33,993 nucleotides of DNA from an uncultured Ruminococcus sp. (GTDB taxonomy: Bacteria; Bacillota; Clostridia; Lachnospirales; Lachnospiraceae), in the NCBI GenBank assembly GCA_934359255.1, contig CAKRLG010000023.1:1-33993 (forward strand), read 5' to 3'. Shown here one piece after another: positions 24,432 to 32,003 of the stretch. Position 1 is the first letter of the stretch. Each line of letters begins with the position of its first letter. The notes under the pieces are model-generated. The model was not told the origin of the DNA and searched no databases. It saw only the letters and a program-made list of their open reading frames with translations. Made by a program: the position numbers and the translations under genes.

Positions 24432-25028
24432 ATGGAATACTACAGCAGTCATATCAGCAAGTTAATTGAACAGCTGTCAAGACTTCCGGGTATTGGCGCA
24501 AAATCAGCCCAGCGCCTGGCATTTCACATCATCAATATGCCCCAGGATCAGGTAGAACAGCTTGCGGGTGCGATGACCAGCGCGAGATCGAATGTCAGAT
24601 ACTGCAAAGAATGCTTTACTCTGACTGATCAGGAACTTTGTCCGATCTGTGCCAATCCGAAGCGAAACCATAAGCAGATCATGGTTGTGGAAAATACAAG
24701 AGATCTGGCAGCCTATGAAAAAACCGGCAAGTACGAGGGCGTGTACCATGTCCTTCACGGAGCTATTTCCCCGATGCTGGGGATCGGTCCGGGAGATATC
24801 CGGTTAAAAGAGCTGATGCTGCGTCTGCAGAAAGATGTGGATGAAGTGATCATTGCCACCAATTCCAGTCTGGAAGGGGAGACGACAGCCATGTATATCA
24901 GCAAACTGATCAAACCTACCGGTATTAAAGTGAGCCGTATCGCAAGCGGTGTTCCGGTCGGCGGTGATCTGGAGTACATCGATGAAGTAACACTACTGCG
25001 TGCACTGGAAGGACGCGTAGAATTATAA
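24432..25028 (+). CDS. recR: Recombination mediator protein RecR
   Basis: Works with RecF and RecO to load RecA at single-strand gaps. The protein has 198 residues, the normal length. LSRLPGIGAKSAQRLAFHI is the helix-hairpin-helix. C-x2-C-x9-C-x2-C in RYCKECFTLTDQELCPIC is the zinc finger. IMVVENTRDLAAYEKTGKYEGVYHVLHG is the Toprim domain start, and the C-terminus is GVPVGGDLEYIDEVTLLRALEGR. ATG 24432 gives the canonical MEYYSSHISKLIEQL start; an upstream GTG lies inside ybaB. A GGAGG inside the ybaB tail is a possible ribosome binding site. Confidence 0.97.
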   Translation: MEYYSSHISKLIEQLSRLPGIGAKSAQRLAFHIINMPQDQVEQLAGAMTSARSNVRYCKECFTLTDQELCPICANPKRNHKQIMVVENTRDLAAYEKTGKYEGVYHVLHGAISPMLGIGPGDIRLKELMLRLQKDVDEVIIATNSSLEGETTAMYISKLIKPTGIKVSRIASGVPVGGDLEYIDEVTLLRALEGRVEL

Positions 25029-25038
25029 GGAAAAAACG

Positions 25039-26145
25039 ATGGCAAAGAAGAAAGCAACTTCTATGGATGTGGCCCGGGAAGCAGGAGTTTCCCAGGCCAC
25101 TGTTTCTATGATATTAAATAAAAAATATAACGTATCTTTCTCCAAAGAGACGATCCGTCAGGTGACAGAGGCAGCGGAAAAGCTGGATTATCACCTGCCG
25201 AAGCAGCGGATCCGCCGGTCATCAAAAAGCAGAAAACTTCTGGTAGTCTTCTGCCCGACACTGACGAATCCGTATTATGTGATGCTGTTGCAGGGCATCG
25301 AGGCGTTGGCAAAAGAATACGGATACGGTGTCTTCGTGTGTAATACCCAGCGGGATCTGAAAATCGAAGAAAATTATCTGCGGATGATGCGGGAGGTGCA
25401 GCCGCTGGGCATCATTTACGCCTGCAATCCGAGCTTCAGCCGCCAGGTAGCAGAACTCTCCAGGGAGATCCCGGTGGTGGTCATCAGTAACCGGGACGAT
25501 GAATTTTCCATTGATGCGGTGGCGTTAAATAACCAGAAGCCGGGGATTCTGATGGCACGCCATCTGCTGGAACTCGGTCACCGGGATGTGGCATTTATCG
25601 CGCCGCCATTGACGGCAAGACAGCACCAGCGGCAGAAGCGAGTGGGCGGCTTTTTGATGGAATTTGAAAAGGCAGGACTTTCAGATCATGTGCTGGTACG
25701 CTCCGCGGCGGACAGCAAGGATACGGAGATCCCGAATATCGAATCGGAGTACCGGATGGGATATGACCTGACGGTGGAACTGCTCCGGGAAGAACACCCG
25801 GTTACAGCGATCGCAGCGCTGAACGATATGATGGCATTCGGCGCGATGGACGCCCTTCTCGAGCGCCAGTACCGGATTCCCGGGGATATCTCGGTGGTGG
25901 GATGCGACAATACCCTGTTTTCAAGATTTCACACGATCGCTCTGACGACGGTGGAACATTTTGTGGATCAGAAAGGGCGGGATGCCTGTGATATCATTCT
26001 TCGAAAAATCGAATCGCAGAAGAGTTATCGCAAGGGAGACGAGCCTACCAGTATTTATCATATTGAATATGAACCGCGTCTGATCATCCGCGGAAGCACC
26101 GGCTATGCACCGGATGAAAATCAGTGTGAAAAAAAGAAAAAATAA
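25039..26145 (+). CDS. LacI-family transcriptional regulator
   Basis: The protein has 368 residues. The N-terminal helix-turn-helix and hinge read TSMDVAREAGVSQATVSMILNKKYNVS and YHLPKQRIRRSSKSRK. From about residue 65 the periplasmic-binding-protein-like sensor follows, with LVVFCPTLTNPYYVMLLQGIEALAKEYGYGVFVCNT and the effector-loop motif AIAALNDMMAFGAMDALLERQYRIPGDISVVGCDNT. The end is a Lys-rich tail. AAGGAAA lies before the start, 10 nt after recR. It stands just upstream of the aldolase and transketolase genes, so a role in controlling sugar-phosphate metabolism is plausible. The effector is not known. Confidence 0.92.
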   Translation: MAKKKATSMDVAREAGVSQATVSMILNKKYNVSFSKETIRQVTEAAEKLDYHLPKQRIRRSSKSRKLLVVFCPTLTNPYYVMLLQGIEALAKEYGYGVFVCNTQRDLKIEENYLRMMREVQPLGIIYACNPSFSRQVAELSREIPVVVISNRDDEFSIDAVALNNQKPGILMARHLLELGHRDVAFIAPPLTARQHQRQKRVGGFLMEFEKAGLSDHVLVRSAADSKDTEIPNIESEYRMGYDLTVELLREEHPVTAIAALNDMMAFGAMDALLERQYRIPGDISVVGCDNTLFSRFHTIALTTVEHFVDQKGRDACDIILRKIESQKSYRKGDEPTSIYHIEYEPRLIIRGSTGYAPDENQCEKKKK

Positions 26146-26244
26146 ATGGTTTTCCTGAAAATATTAATAATAAAATAAATGGATAAACGGCGAAAATAAA
26201 GGGAAAAGTAAGCGTTAGGAAACCAAAACACACTGCAATATAAC

Positions 26245-26263
26245 TAATAATTGCACATTATTA
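26245..26263. promoter_or_regulatory. 19-bp palindrome upstream of the aldolase gene
   Basis: TAATAAT-TGCAC-ATTATTA is a perfect 7-bp dyad 33 bp upstream of the -35 box. It could be an operator for the adjacent LacI-type regulator or another factor, although it lacks the central CG typical of LacI sites. The rest of 26146-26439 is A+T-rich with no gene. Confidence 0.35.
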
Positions 26264-26296
26264 ATAAAAAATGTTATTTATAAAATCCACCACCTG

Positions 26297-26324
26297 TTGA
26301 CCGACAAAAGAAACCTGTTATACT
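26297..26324 (+). promoter_or_regulatory. Promoter of the aldolase gene
   Basis: TTGACC (26297-26302), a 16-nt spacer and TATACT (26319-26324), about 115 nt before the start codon. Confidence 0.75.
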
Positions 26325-26439
26325 GAAATCAGAAAGAAAAAAATACCGGAAATGACCGGGCAGATCTCAGATGTATTTCCGTAAGATCAGGTGAAGAGAG
26401 ACGGAAGTACATAATACAGGAAAACAGGAGGACAAAACA

Positions 26440-27093
26440 ATGAGATTTTTCATCGATACCGCGAAAGTAGAAGATATCAAAAAAGCAAATGACATGGGTG
26501 TAATCTGTGGAGTTACCACCAACCCGTCTCTGATCGCAAAAGAGGGAAGAGACTTTAAAGAGGTTATCAAAGAGATTACTTCTATTGTAGACGGACCGAT
26601 CAGCGGTGAAGTAAAAGCAACTACCGTAGATGCAGAAGGCATGATCGCAGAAGGACGAGAGATCGCAGCGATCCATCCGAACATGGTTGTAAAGATCCCG
26701 ATGACAGTAGAAGGCCTGAAAGCCTGCAAAGTGCTGACAGCAGAGGGCATCAAGACGAACGTGACACTGATCTTTACTGCAAACCAGGCACTGTTAGCTG
26801 CAAGAGCAGGTGCAACTTATGTATCTCCGTTCCTGGGAAGACTGGATGACATTTCCACAAGAGGTGTGGATCTGATCCGCGAGATTGCTGAGATCTTCGA
26901 AGTAGCAGGTCTGGACACACAGATCATCGCAGCAAGCGTAAGAAATCCAATCCACGTAACAGACTGTGCACTGGCAGGTGCTGATATCGCAACTGTTCCA
27001 TATGCAGTCATTGAGCAGATGACAAAACATCCACTGACCGATGCCGGAATCAAAAAATTCCAGGATGACTATAAGGCAGTGTTTGGCGAATAA
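26440..27093 (+). CDS. fsa: Transaldolase-like protein / fructose-6-phosphate aldolase
   Basis: The protein has 217 residues, the short class of the transaldolase family. [20 protein letters not shown] and [13 protein letters not shown] are family starts. Lys85 in NMVVKIPMT is the Schiff-base lysine. [31 protein letters not shown] and [12 protein letters not shown] complete the barrel. These short proteins act either as transaldolase, moving dihydroxyacetone between sugar phosphates, or as fructose-6-phosphate aldolase, and sequence by eye cannot decide. The two transketolase genes next door suggest transaldolase work in the non-oxidative pentose phosphate pathway. AGGAGG lies 9 nt before ATG 26440. 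Confidence 0.93.
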   Translation: MRFFIDTAKVEDIKKANDMGVICGVTTNPSLIAKEGRDFKEVIKEITSIVDGPISGEVKATTVDAEGMIAEGREIAAIHPNMVVKIPMTVEGLKACKVLTAEGIKTNVTLIFTANQALLAARAGATYVSPFLGRLDDISTRGVDLIREIAEIFEVAGLDTQIIAASVRNPIHVTDCALAGADIATVPYAVIEQMTKHPLTDAGIKKFQDDYKAVFGE

Positions 27094-27132
27094 TACCGGA
27101 CGAAGAAGCACGGGCATAAAAAGTATAGAGTC

Positions 27133-27161
27133 TTGCAATATTTTTGAAAATGTGGCATACT
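27133..27161 (+). promoter_or_regulatory. Promoter of the transketolase pair
   Basis: TTGCAA (27133-27138), a 17-nt spacer and CATACT (27156-27161). It has the same -35 as the alaX promoter, and a 27-bp element likewise lies just downstream. Confidence 0.55.
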
Positions 27162-27185
27162 AAGACGGCGAATGAGCAATCATGC

Positions 27186-27212
27186 GTAACTGTGAAGAAA
27201 ATGAACAGTTAC
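27186..27212 (+). repeat. 27-bp interspersed dyad element, copy 5
   Basis: GTAACTG (27186-27192) and CAGTTAC (27206-27212) are perfect complements around 13 bases. It lies in the predicted transketolase leader, 24 nt after the -10 box and 35 nt before the start codon. Confidence 0.75.
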
Positions 27213-27247
27213 AATAATTCTAAGCAGTGTACGGAAAGGAGTACAGA

Positions 27248-28084
27248 ATGAACAAACTGGAGCTTCAGAAAGTAGCAAATGAAGTCCGCAAAGGAATCAT
27301 AACCTCAGTTCATGCTGCGAAAGCAGGACATCCGGGCGGATCTTTATCAGCAGCAGATATTTTCACATACTTGTATTTTGAAGAGATGAACGTGGATCCG
27401 AAAGATCCGAAAAAAGCAGATCGTGACCGCTTTGTACTGTCCAAAGGACATACAGCGCCAGGTCTTTACAGCGCACTTGCACAGAAGGGATATTTCCCGG
27501 TAGAAGATCTGGAAACCTTACGTCATCTTGGATCTTACCTGCAGGGACATCCGGATATGAAACATATCCCGGGTGTAGATATGTCCAGCGGTTCTCTGGG
27601 ACAGGGAATCTCTGCAGCAGTGGGTATGGCGATCGCAGGCAAGATGGACAATGCCGATTATCGTGTATACACCCTGTTAGGTGACGGTGAGATTCAGGAA
27701 GGACAGGTATGGGAAGCTTCCATGATGGCAGGATTCCGCAAACTGGATAATCTGGTAGTGATCGTAGATAACAACAATCTGCAGATCGACGGAGCAATTG
27801 ATGAAGTTTGTTCTCCATATCCGATTGATAAAAAATTCGAAGCATTTAACTTCCATGTGATCAATATCGACGGCAATGATTTTGACCAGATCGATGCGGC
27901 ATTCAAAGAAGCAAAAGCAACCAAAGGAATGCCGACAGCAATCATCGCACACACTGTAAAAGGAAAAGGCGTATCCTTCATGGAAAATCAGGTGGGCTGG
28001 CATGGAACCGCTCCGAACGACGAGCAGTATGCAGTAGCAATGGAAGAACTGGAAAAGGCAGGTGAAGCATTATGTCAGAAGTAA
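27248..28084 (+). CDS. Transketolase, N-terminal subunit
   Basis: Split transketolases carry the thiamine diphosphate-binding half and the pyrimidine-binding half on separate chains that act together. This is the first half, with 278 residues. TSVHAAKAGHPGGSLSAADIFTYLYF is the family start. LSKGHTAPGLYSAL holds the phosphate-binding His. GDGEIQEGQVWEASMMA with NNNLQIDG is the GDG-to-NN thiamine diphosphate/Mg motif. ATG 27248 follows AAAGGAG. Its last 13 bases overlap the next gene, so expression is coupled. Confidence 0.95.
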   Translation: MNKLELQKVANEVRKGIITSVHAAKAGHPGGSLSAADIFTYLYFEEMNVDPKDPKKADRDRFVLSKGHTAPGLYSALAQKGYFPVEDLETLRHLGSYLQGHPDMKHIPGVDMSSGSLGQGISAAVGMAIAGKMDNADYRVYTLLGDGEIQEGQVWEASMMAGFRKLDNLVVIVDNNNLQIDGAIDEVCSPYPIDKKFEAFNFHVINIDGNDFDQIDAAFKEAKATKGMPTAIIAHTVKGKGVSFMENQVGWHGTAPNDEQYAVAMEELEKAGEALCQK

Positions 28085-29010
28085 AGAAAATTGCAACCAG
28101 AGAAAGTTATGGTAACGCCCTGGTAGAACTGGGAAAAGAGCATGAAAACCTGGTAGTTCTGGATGCAGACCTGGCAGCTGCCACCAAAACCGGTATGTTT
28201 AAGAAAGTATTTCCGGAACGTCACATCGACTGTGGTATCGCTGAGTGTAACATGATCGGTATCGCAGCAGGTCTTTCTACCGCAGGAAAAGTTCCGTTTG
28301 CAAGTTCTTTCGCAATGTTTGCGGCAGGCCGTGCTTTTGAACAGGTAAGAAACTCTGTAGGATATCCGCACCTGAACGTAAAGATCGGTGCAACACACGC
28401 CGGTATCTCCGTAGGAGAAGACGGTGCCACACATCAGTGTAACGAAGATATCGCCCTGATGCGCACGATCCCGGGCATGGTTGTCATCAACCCGTCCGAT
28501 GATGTGGAAGCAAGAGCAGCTGTAAAAGCAGCATACGAATATCAGGGACCGGTATATCTGCGCTTTGGTCGTCTGGCAGTGCCGGTGATCAATGACCGCC
28601 CGGACTACAAGTTCGAGATCGGTAAAGGTGTAACTTTAAGAGAAGGTAAAGATGTGGCAATCATCGCTACCGGTCTGTGCGTAAACTCTGCACTGGAAGC
28701 GGCTGAAAAACTGGCAGCTGACGGTATCGAAGCAAAAGTGATCAACATCCATACCATCAAACCTCTGGATGAAGAACTGGTTGTTGCAGCAGCAAAAGAA
28801 TGCGGTAAAGTAGTTACTGTAGAAGAACATTCCGTAATCGGCGGTCTGGGAAGTGCAGTCTGCGATGTACTGTGTGAGAAAGCTCCGACTCCGGTACTGA
28901 AGATCGGTGTACAGGATGTATTTGGCGAGTCCGGTCCTGCAGTAAAACTTCTGGAAAAATACAAACTGGACGGTCAGGGTGTATACGAACAGGTCAAATC
29001 ATACATGTAA
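28072..29010 (+). CDS. Transketolase, C-terminal subunit
   Basis: The partner half, with 312 residues. TRESYGNALVELGKEHENLVVLDADLAAATKTGMFKK opens the pyrimidine domain. GIAECNMIGIAAGLSTAGKVPF holds the Glu that activates thiamine diphosphate. ATHAGISVGEDGATHQ and YLRFGRLAVPVI follow. From about residue 185 the C-terminal Rossmann domain has VAIIATGLCVNSALEAAEKL and VVTVEEHSVIGGLGSAV. The ATG lies inside the last codons of the N-terminal subunit gene, with GGTGAAG as ribosome binding site. With the adjacent transaldolase-like gene it covers the non-oxidative pentose phosphate exchanges. Confidence 0.95.
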   Translation: MSEVKKIATRESYGNALVELGKEHENLVVLDADLAAATKTGMFKKVFPERHIDCGIAECNMIGIAAGLSTAGKVPFASSFAMFAAGRAFEQVRNSVGYPHLNVKIGATHAGISVGEDGATHQCNEDIALMRTIPGMVVINPSDDVEARAAVKAAYEYQGPVYLRFGRLAVPVINDRPDYKFEIGKGVTLREGKDVAIIATGLCVNSALEAAEKLAADGIEAKVINIHTIKPLDEELVVAAAKECGKVVTVEEHSVIGGLGSAVCDVLCEKAPTPVLKIGVQDVFGESGPAVKLLEKYKLDGQGVYEQVKSYM

Positions 29011-29040
29011 TTATTTAAGAAAAAATTAAATGTACAGAAC

Positions 29041-29070
29041 TTTACAGTAAGAGAACACTTACGGTATAAT
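29041..29070 (+). promoter_or_regulatory. Promoter-like sequence running into a terminator
   Basis: TTTACA (29041-29046), an 18-nt spacer and TATAAT (29065-29070). A start near 29077 would fall inside the hairpin at 29074-29108. It could drive the HD-domain gene with early termination, or be fortuitous. Confidence 0.35.
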
Positions 29071-29073
29071 AGG

Positions 29074-29111
29074 ACAGGGAATGGAGAGACAGTTTCTCCA
29101 TTCCCTGTTTT
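29074..29111 (+). terminator. Terminator of the transketolase operon
   Basis: ACAGGGAATGGAGA (29074-29087) pairs exactly with TCTCCATTCCCTGT (29095-29108), followed by T4. Confidence 0.92.
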
Positions 29112-29176
29112 GCAAAGTTGAAAAAGATGTCTGCACAAAAAAACTGTACGGCAGGAAAATATAGGAGATCAGAAAA

Positions 29177-29908
29177 ATGCCAGAAAAAATGTCAGCAAAC
29201 CGGGCAAAAGGTTCACGGGAGGCGCTCAGAAGAAAACGGAGAGAGCGGACGAAAGAGAATCTGGAGTTTTATGAATGTATCCGTGATATCGTCAGTCACC
29301 CGGCAGTGCTGGAAATGAAAAAATTCTATCAGCACTGTGATACGGACTGTTACGAACATTGCCTGGATGTGGCGTACAACAATTACAAAATCTGCAAAAA
29401 ATTAGGTCTGGATGCCCGTTCCGCAGCGCGAGGCGGCATGCTCCATGACCTGTTTCTGTACGACTGGAGAGAACACAGCAAAGAGACGGGCGACCGGCTG
29501 CACGCCATCACCCATCCGATCACTGCCTATCGAAATGCCTGCAAATATTTTCATCTGAACAAGGTGGAAAAAGAAGTGATCACCAAGCATATGTGGCCGG
29601 TATCGGTGATTCCTCCGAAATACCCGGAAACATATGTGATCTGTCTGACGGACAAATACTGCGGATCCCGGGAAATCATGGATCATTATGCAAAAATATT
29701 ACAGAATAAATACTGGGGCAAACCCTTTGCCTGGTTTTTAAAACAGATCTTTGCGAAAGTGCCCCGGGCAGACCTGCTTCAGGAGATGCTGCCGGAACTG
29801 GTTTCGATGGAGAGAGCAGCCAGCCCGGATTCCTCCTTTGCCCAGCAAAGATCCCGTCGTTCTTCCCGGTGGAACCATCCGTCAGGAAGAAGAGCCCGTC
29901 GTTCATAG
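29177..29908 (+). CDS. HD-domain phosphohydrolase-like protein
   Basis: The protein has 243 residues. A very basic N-terminus (about 1-28) precedes a core with HCLDVAYNNYKICKKLGLDARSAARGGMLHDLFLYDW, which carries the first His and the His-Asp pair of the HD metal site. HAITHP and ITKHMWPVSVIPP supply further His residues, and CLTDKYCGSREIM the closing Asp. HD proteins hydrolyse nucleotides or phosphate esters; the substrate is unknown. The last 35 residues are Arg/Ser-rich and lie in the 130-bp overlap with the convergent yyaC gene, so that tail may not be conserved. The start at 29177 follows AGGAGA. Confidence 0.85.
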   Translation: MPEKMSANRAKGSREALRRKRRERTKENLEFYECIRDIVSHPAVLEMKKFYQHCDTDCYEHCLDVAYNNYKICKKLGLDARSAARGGMLHDLFLYDWREHSKETGDRLHAITHPITAYRNACKYFHLNKVEKEVITKHMWPVSVIPPKYPETYVICLTDKYCGSREIMDHYAKILQNKYWGKPFAWFLKQIFAKVPRADLLQEMLPELVSMERAASPDSSFAQQRSRRSSRWNHPSGRRARRS

Positions 29909-30453
29909 ACCGGTGAAAAGGCATGGATGATTCCATCGGTGATAGTATCAGCCATCTGCACGACAAAAGATAGACGTGTGGTCTGTAACAGAAAATGTTC
30001 AAAAGAACCGGAAGCGTTAAGAATTCCGGTAATATGGAGATCACCGACCGCCGGGAGACTTTTGTGTACTCCGGATCCGGGATGAATCGGGCCGATACCG
30101 GCGGTGATATACCCGATATGTTTCTGAGAGCCGAGAGAGGCATCCACTGCGAGAATCAGCGCAGAGGGATGTCTTTTTTTGATGTCTGCAAGTACGGCTT
30201 CGAGATTCAACGCATGAACCGGTGTGTCCAGTGATCCGTAAATATGAATATTTTTCCAGCGATGTCTGGAAAGCTGCTGACCGATCAGAGGACCAAGACT
30301 GTCTCCTGTGATCCGATCACTTCCGATGCAAAGAATGATAATTTCTTTCCAGGGCCGGTCAATCTGCCTGATGCATTTTTTCAGCACATGAGCCAGTTCG
30401 TTGCTGGCGGTGCGTTTCTTTTCTTTGATATAATACGAAACTTCTCTGCGCAT
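29779..30453 (-). CDS. yyaC: YyaC-family spore protein (DUF1256)
   Basis: The protein has 224 residues. IIILCIGSDRITGDSLGPLIG is the signature of the YyaC/GPR-related family. HIYGSLDTPVHALNLEAVLADI and ILAVDASLGSQKHIGYITAGIGPIHPGSGV continue the hydrogenase-maturation-protease-like fold. SFVVQMADTITDGI ends the usual domain. The family is known from endospore formers and is often annotated as a spore protease, though its activity is unproven to my knowledge. About 45 C-terminal residues extend past the usual end and lie antisense to the HD-gene tail. A weak AAAGGAC lies upstream of the start. Confidence 0.88.
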   Translation of the reverse strand: MRREVSYYIKEKKRTASNELAHVLKKCIRQIDRPWKEIIILCIGSDRITGDSLGPLIGQQLSRHRWKNIHIYGSLDTPVHALNLEAVLADIKKRHPSALILAVDASLGSQKHIGYITAGIGPIHPGSGVHKSLPAVGDLHITGILNASGSFEHFLLQTTRLSFVVQMADTITDGIIHAFSPVYERRALLPDGWFHREERRDLCWAKEESGLAALSIETSSGSIS

Positions 30454-30494
30454 TCAGCTCACGCGTCCTTTCTTTGGGGATCATATGGTATGCA

Positions 30495-30521
30495 GTAACT
30501 GGAAGAGTACAGAACAGTTAC
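30495..30521 (+). repeat. 27-bp interspersed dyad element, copy 6
   Basis: GTAACTG (30495-30501) and CAGTTAC (30515-30521) are perfect complements around 13 bases. It lies between the yyaC start and the LysM gene. The remaining gap, 30522-30689, shows no separate feature. Confidence 0.75.
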
Positions 30522-30689
30522 GGAATTTACCTATATTGTACCCGGGATGATGAAAAAATATGCCCGTTCGTTTTCCTGACAGAAAAGAAACCGCAGAAAA
30601 TGTCGATAAAAACTCTGTATTTTCCTGCACAAAGCGGCAAAATCCGCATGGAAAACGGCGTATACTGTGTGCTAAAAGGGGTGAAGAGT

Positions 30690-31913
30690 ATGATCGAAGT
30701 CATCTATAAAGAAGAAACCGATACTACAAAAGAAGCTGCAGAGTACGTGAAGCTGCCAAATAACGTAAGACAAATCGGAGAGATCAAAGGGAAGAAAAAA
30801 ATATATATGGAAGACTATGTCTACACCTTTTTGAAAAAGATCGCAAGAAATCCTCACGGAGATGAGGTGGCGGCGATTTTGTTCGGTTCCTGTCACTGGA
30901 CCGGACAGGGCGATTATATTTTTATCCGGAGCGCCCTGCAGATCCGGGATCTGGAGCTTTCGCCGGAGCATATCCGTTTTGATGATAAAGTCTGGGGGCA
31001 GGTGTATGAGGACAGTAAAAAATATTTTCCGGAGCAGGAAATTGTCGGGTGGTTTGCCGGGTTTCCGGGATTTAATATGGAAATTACCGAAGAAATCCGT
31101 AAGACACATCTGGATCATTTTGCCGGCAATGACAAAGTGTTGTTTCTGATGGAACCGGGTGAGATGGAAGAGGCATTTTATGTCTATGAGAATAATCAGC
31201 TGGTACGTGTGCCGGGACATTTTATTTATTATGAAAAAAATGATCCGATGCAAATGTATATGATCGATATGAGCGAAAATAAATCCATTGAGGAGACAGA
31301 ACATGTGCCGGATCGTGCAGTGATCGATTTCAGAAGAACGGTGAGAGAAAAGAAAAAAGAGACAACAGAGTCAGAGAAGAGTGAAAAAACGAAAAAATAT
31401 CCGACGCGAAATCGCTGGATTGCCGGGGCGTGCTGTGCGGCGGCGATGCTTGCGGTAGGGCTGCCTTATCTGAAACAGTATCAGAATGTTGAGGAAGTGG
31501 TACAGACAGAAGGTCAGAGCATTGCAGTGACCAGTGAGGCGCAGAAAACTGCTGAAGAGCCACTGCTTTCTCCTATGACAACCGAAGAGCCGGAAGAGAG
31601 TCTGGCACCGGTTCCGACACAGGGAACCACACAGGAGAGTCTGAATCCACAGGCGAATGGGGAAACCTCGGAAGAAGTCAGTACACCGCCCACCCAGGAA
31701 CCCCCGCAGCAGGAAGAAAAAAAGGAAGAACAGCAGGCAACAGCTGATATCAAGACTATCACATATACGATTCAGAGAGGTGACACCCTCACAAGTATCT
31801 GCCAGAAACAATATGGGACGATCAGCCGGATCAATGAAATCTGTCAGTTGAACGGAATCTCTCCGGAAGACATCATTTATGCGGGCGGAAAACTTTTGCT
31901 GCCGGAATCATAA
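30690..31913 (+). CDS. Membrane protein with degenerate JAMM-like domain and C-terminal LysM
   Basis: The protein has 407 residues. Residues 40-195 resemble the JAB1/MPN (JAMM) fold: DEVAAILFGS matches the first helix and strand, and IVGWFAGFPGFNMEITEEIRKTHLDHF matches the region where active enzymes have G-W-(Y)-H-x-H-P. Here both metal His are replaced (Ala and Phe at 123 and 125), so isopeptidase activity is not expected. One membrane helix lies at about 242-260 (NRWIAGACCAAAMLAVGLPYL), then a Pro/Glu/Thr-rich linker, then a LysM domain (357-404, TYTIQRGDTLTSICQKQYG). The predicted topology puts the JAMM-like part inside and LysM in the wall. ATG 30690 follows AGGGGTG. Starts upstream of it are not supported. 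Confidence 0.82.
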   Translation: MIEVIYKEETDTTKEAAEYVKLPNNVRQIGEIKGKKKIYMEDYVYTFLKKIARNPHGDEVAAILFGSCHWTGQGDYIFIRSALQIRDLELSPEHIRFDDKVWGQVYEDSKKYFPEQEIVGWFAGFPGFNMEITEEIRKTHLDHFAGNDKVLFLMEPGEMEEAFYVYENNQLVRVPGHFIYYEKNDPMQMYMIDMSENKSIEETEHVPDRAVIDFRRTVREKKKETTESEKSEKTKKYPTRNRWIAGACCAAAMLAVGLPYLKQYQNVEEVVQTEGQSIAVTSEAQKTAEEPLLSPMTTEEPEESLAPVPTQGTTQESLNPQANGETSEEVSTPPTQEPPQQEEKKEEQQATADIKTITYTIQRGDTLTSICQKQYGTISRINEICQLNGISPEDIIYAGGKLLLPES

Positions 31914-32003
31914 GCAGTGCTTTGATCGGAAATAGAAATTGCCGAAGGGAAGACAATGTGCTATGATTAAAAACAGTAAAAAAGGAACAAATAAGGGGTA
32001 ATT

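Noticed and set aside
2028..30521. The 27-bp repeats as a CRISPR array
   Set aside because: Copies are kilobases apart, imperfect, and separated by genes rather than spacers.
30474..30689. N-terminal extension of the LysM protein by 72 residues
   Set aside because: The extension covers a 27-bp repeat and intergenic sequence; a good ribosome binding site and start lie at 30690.
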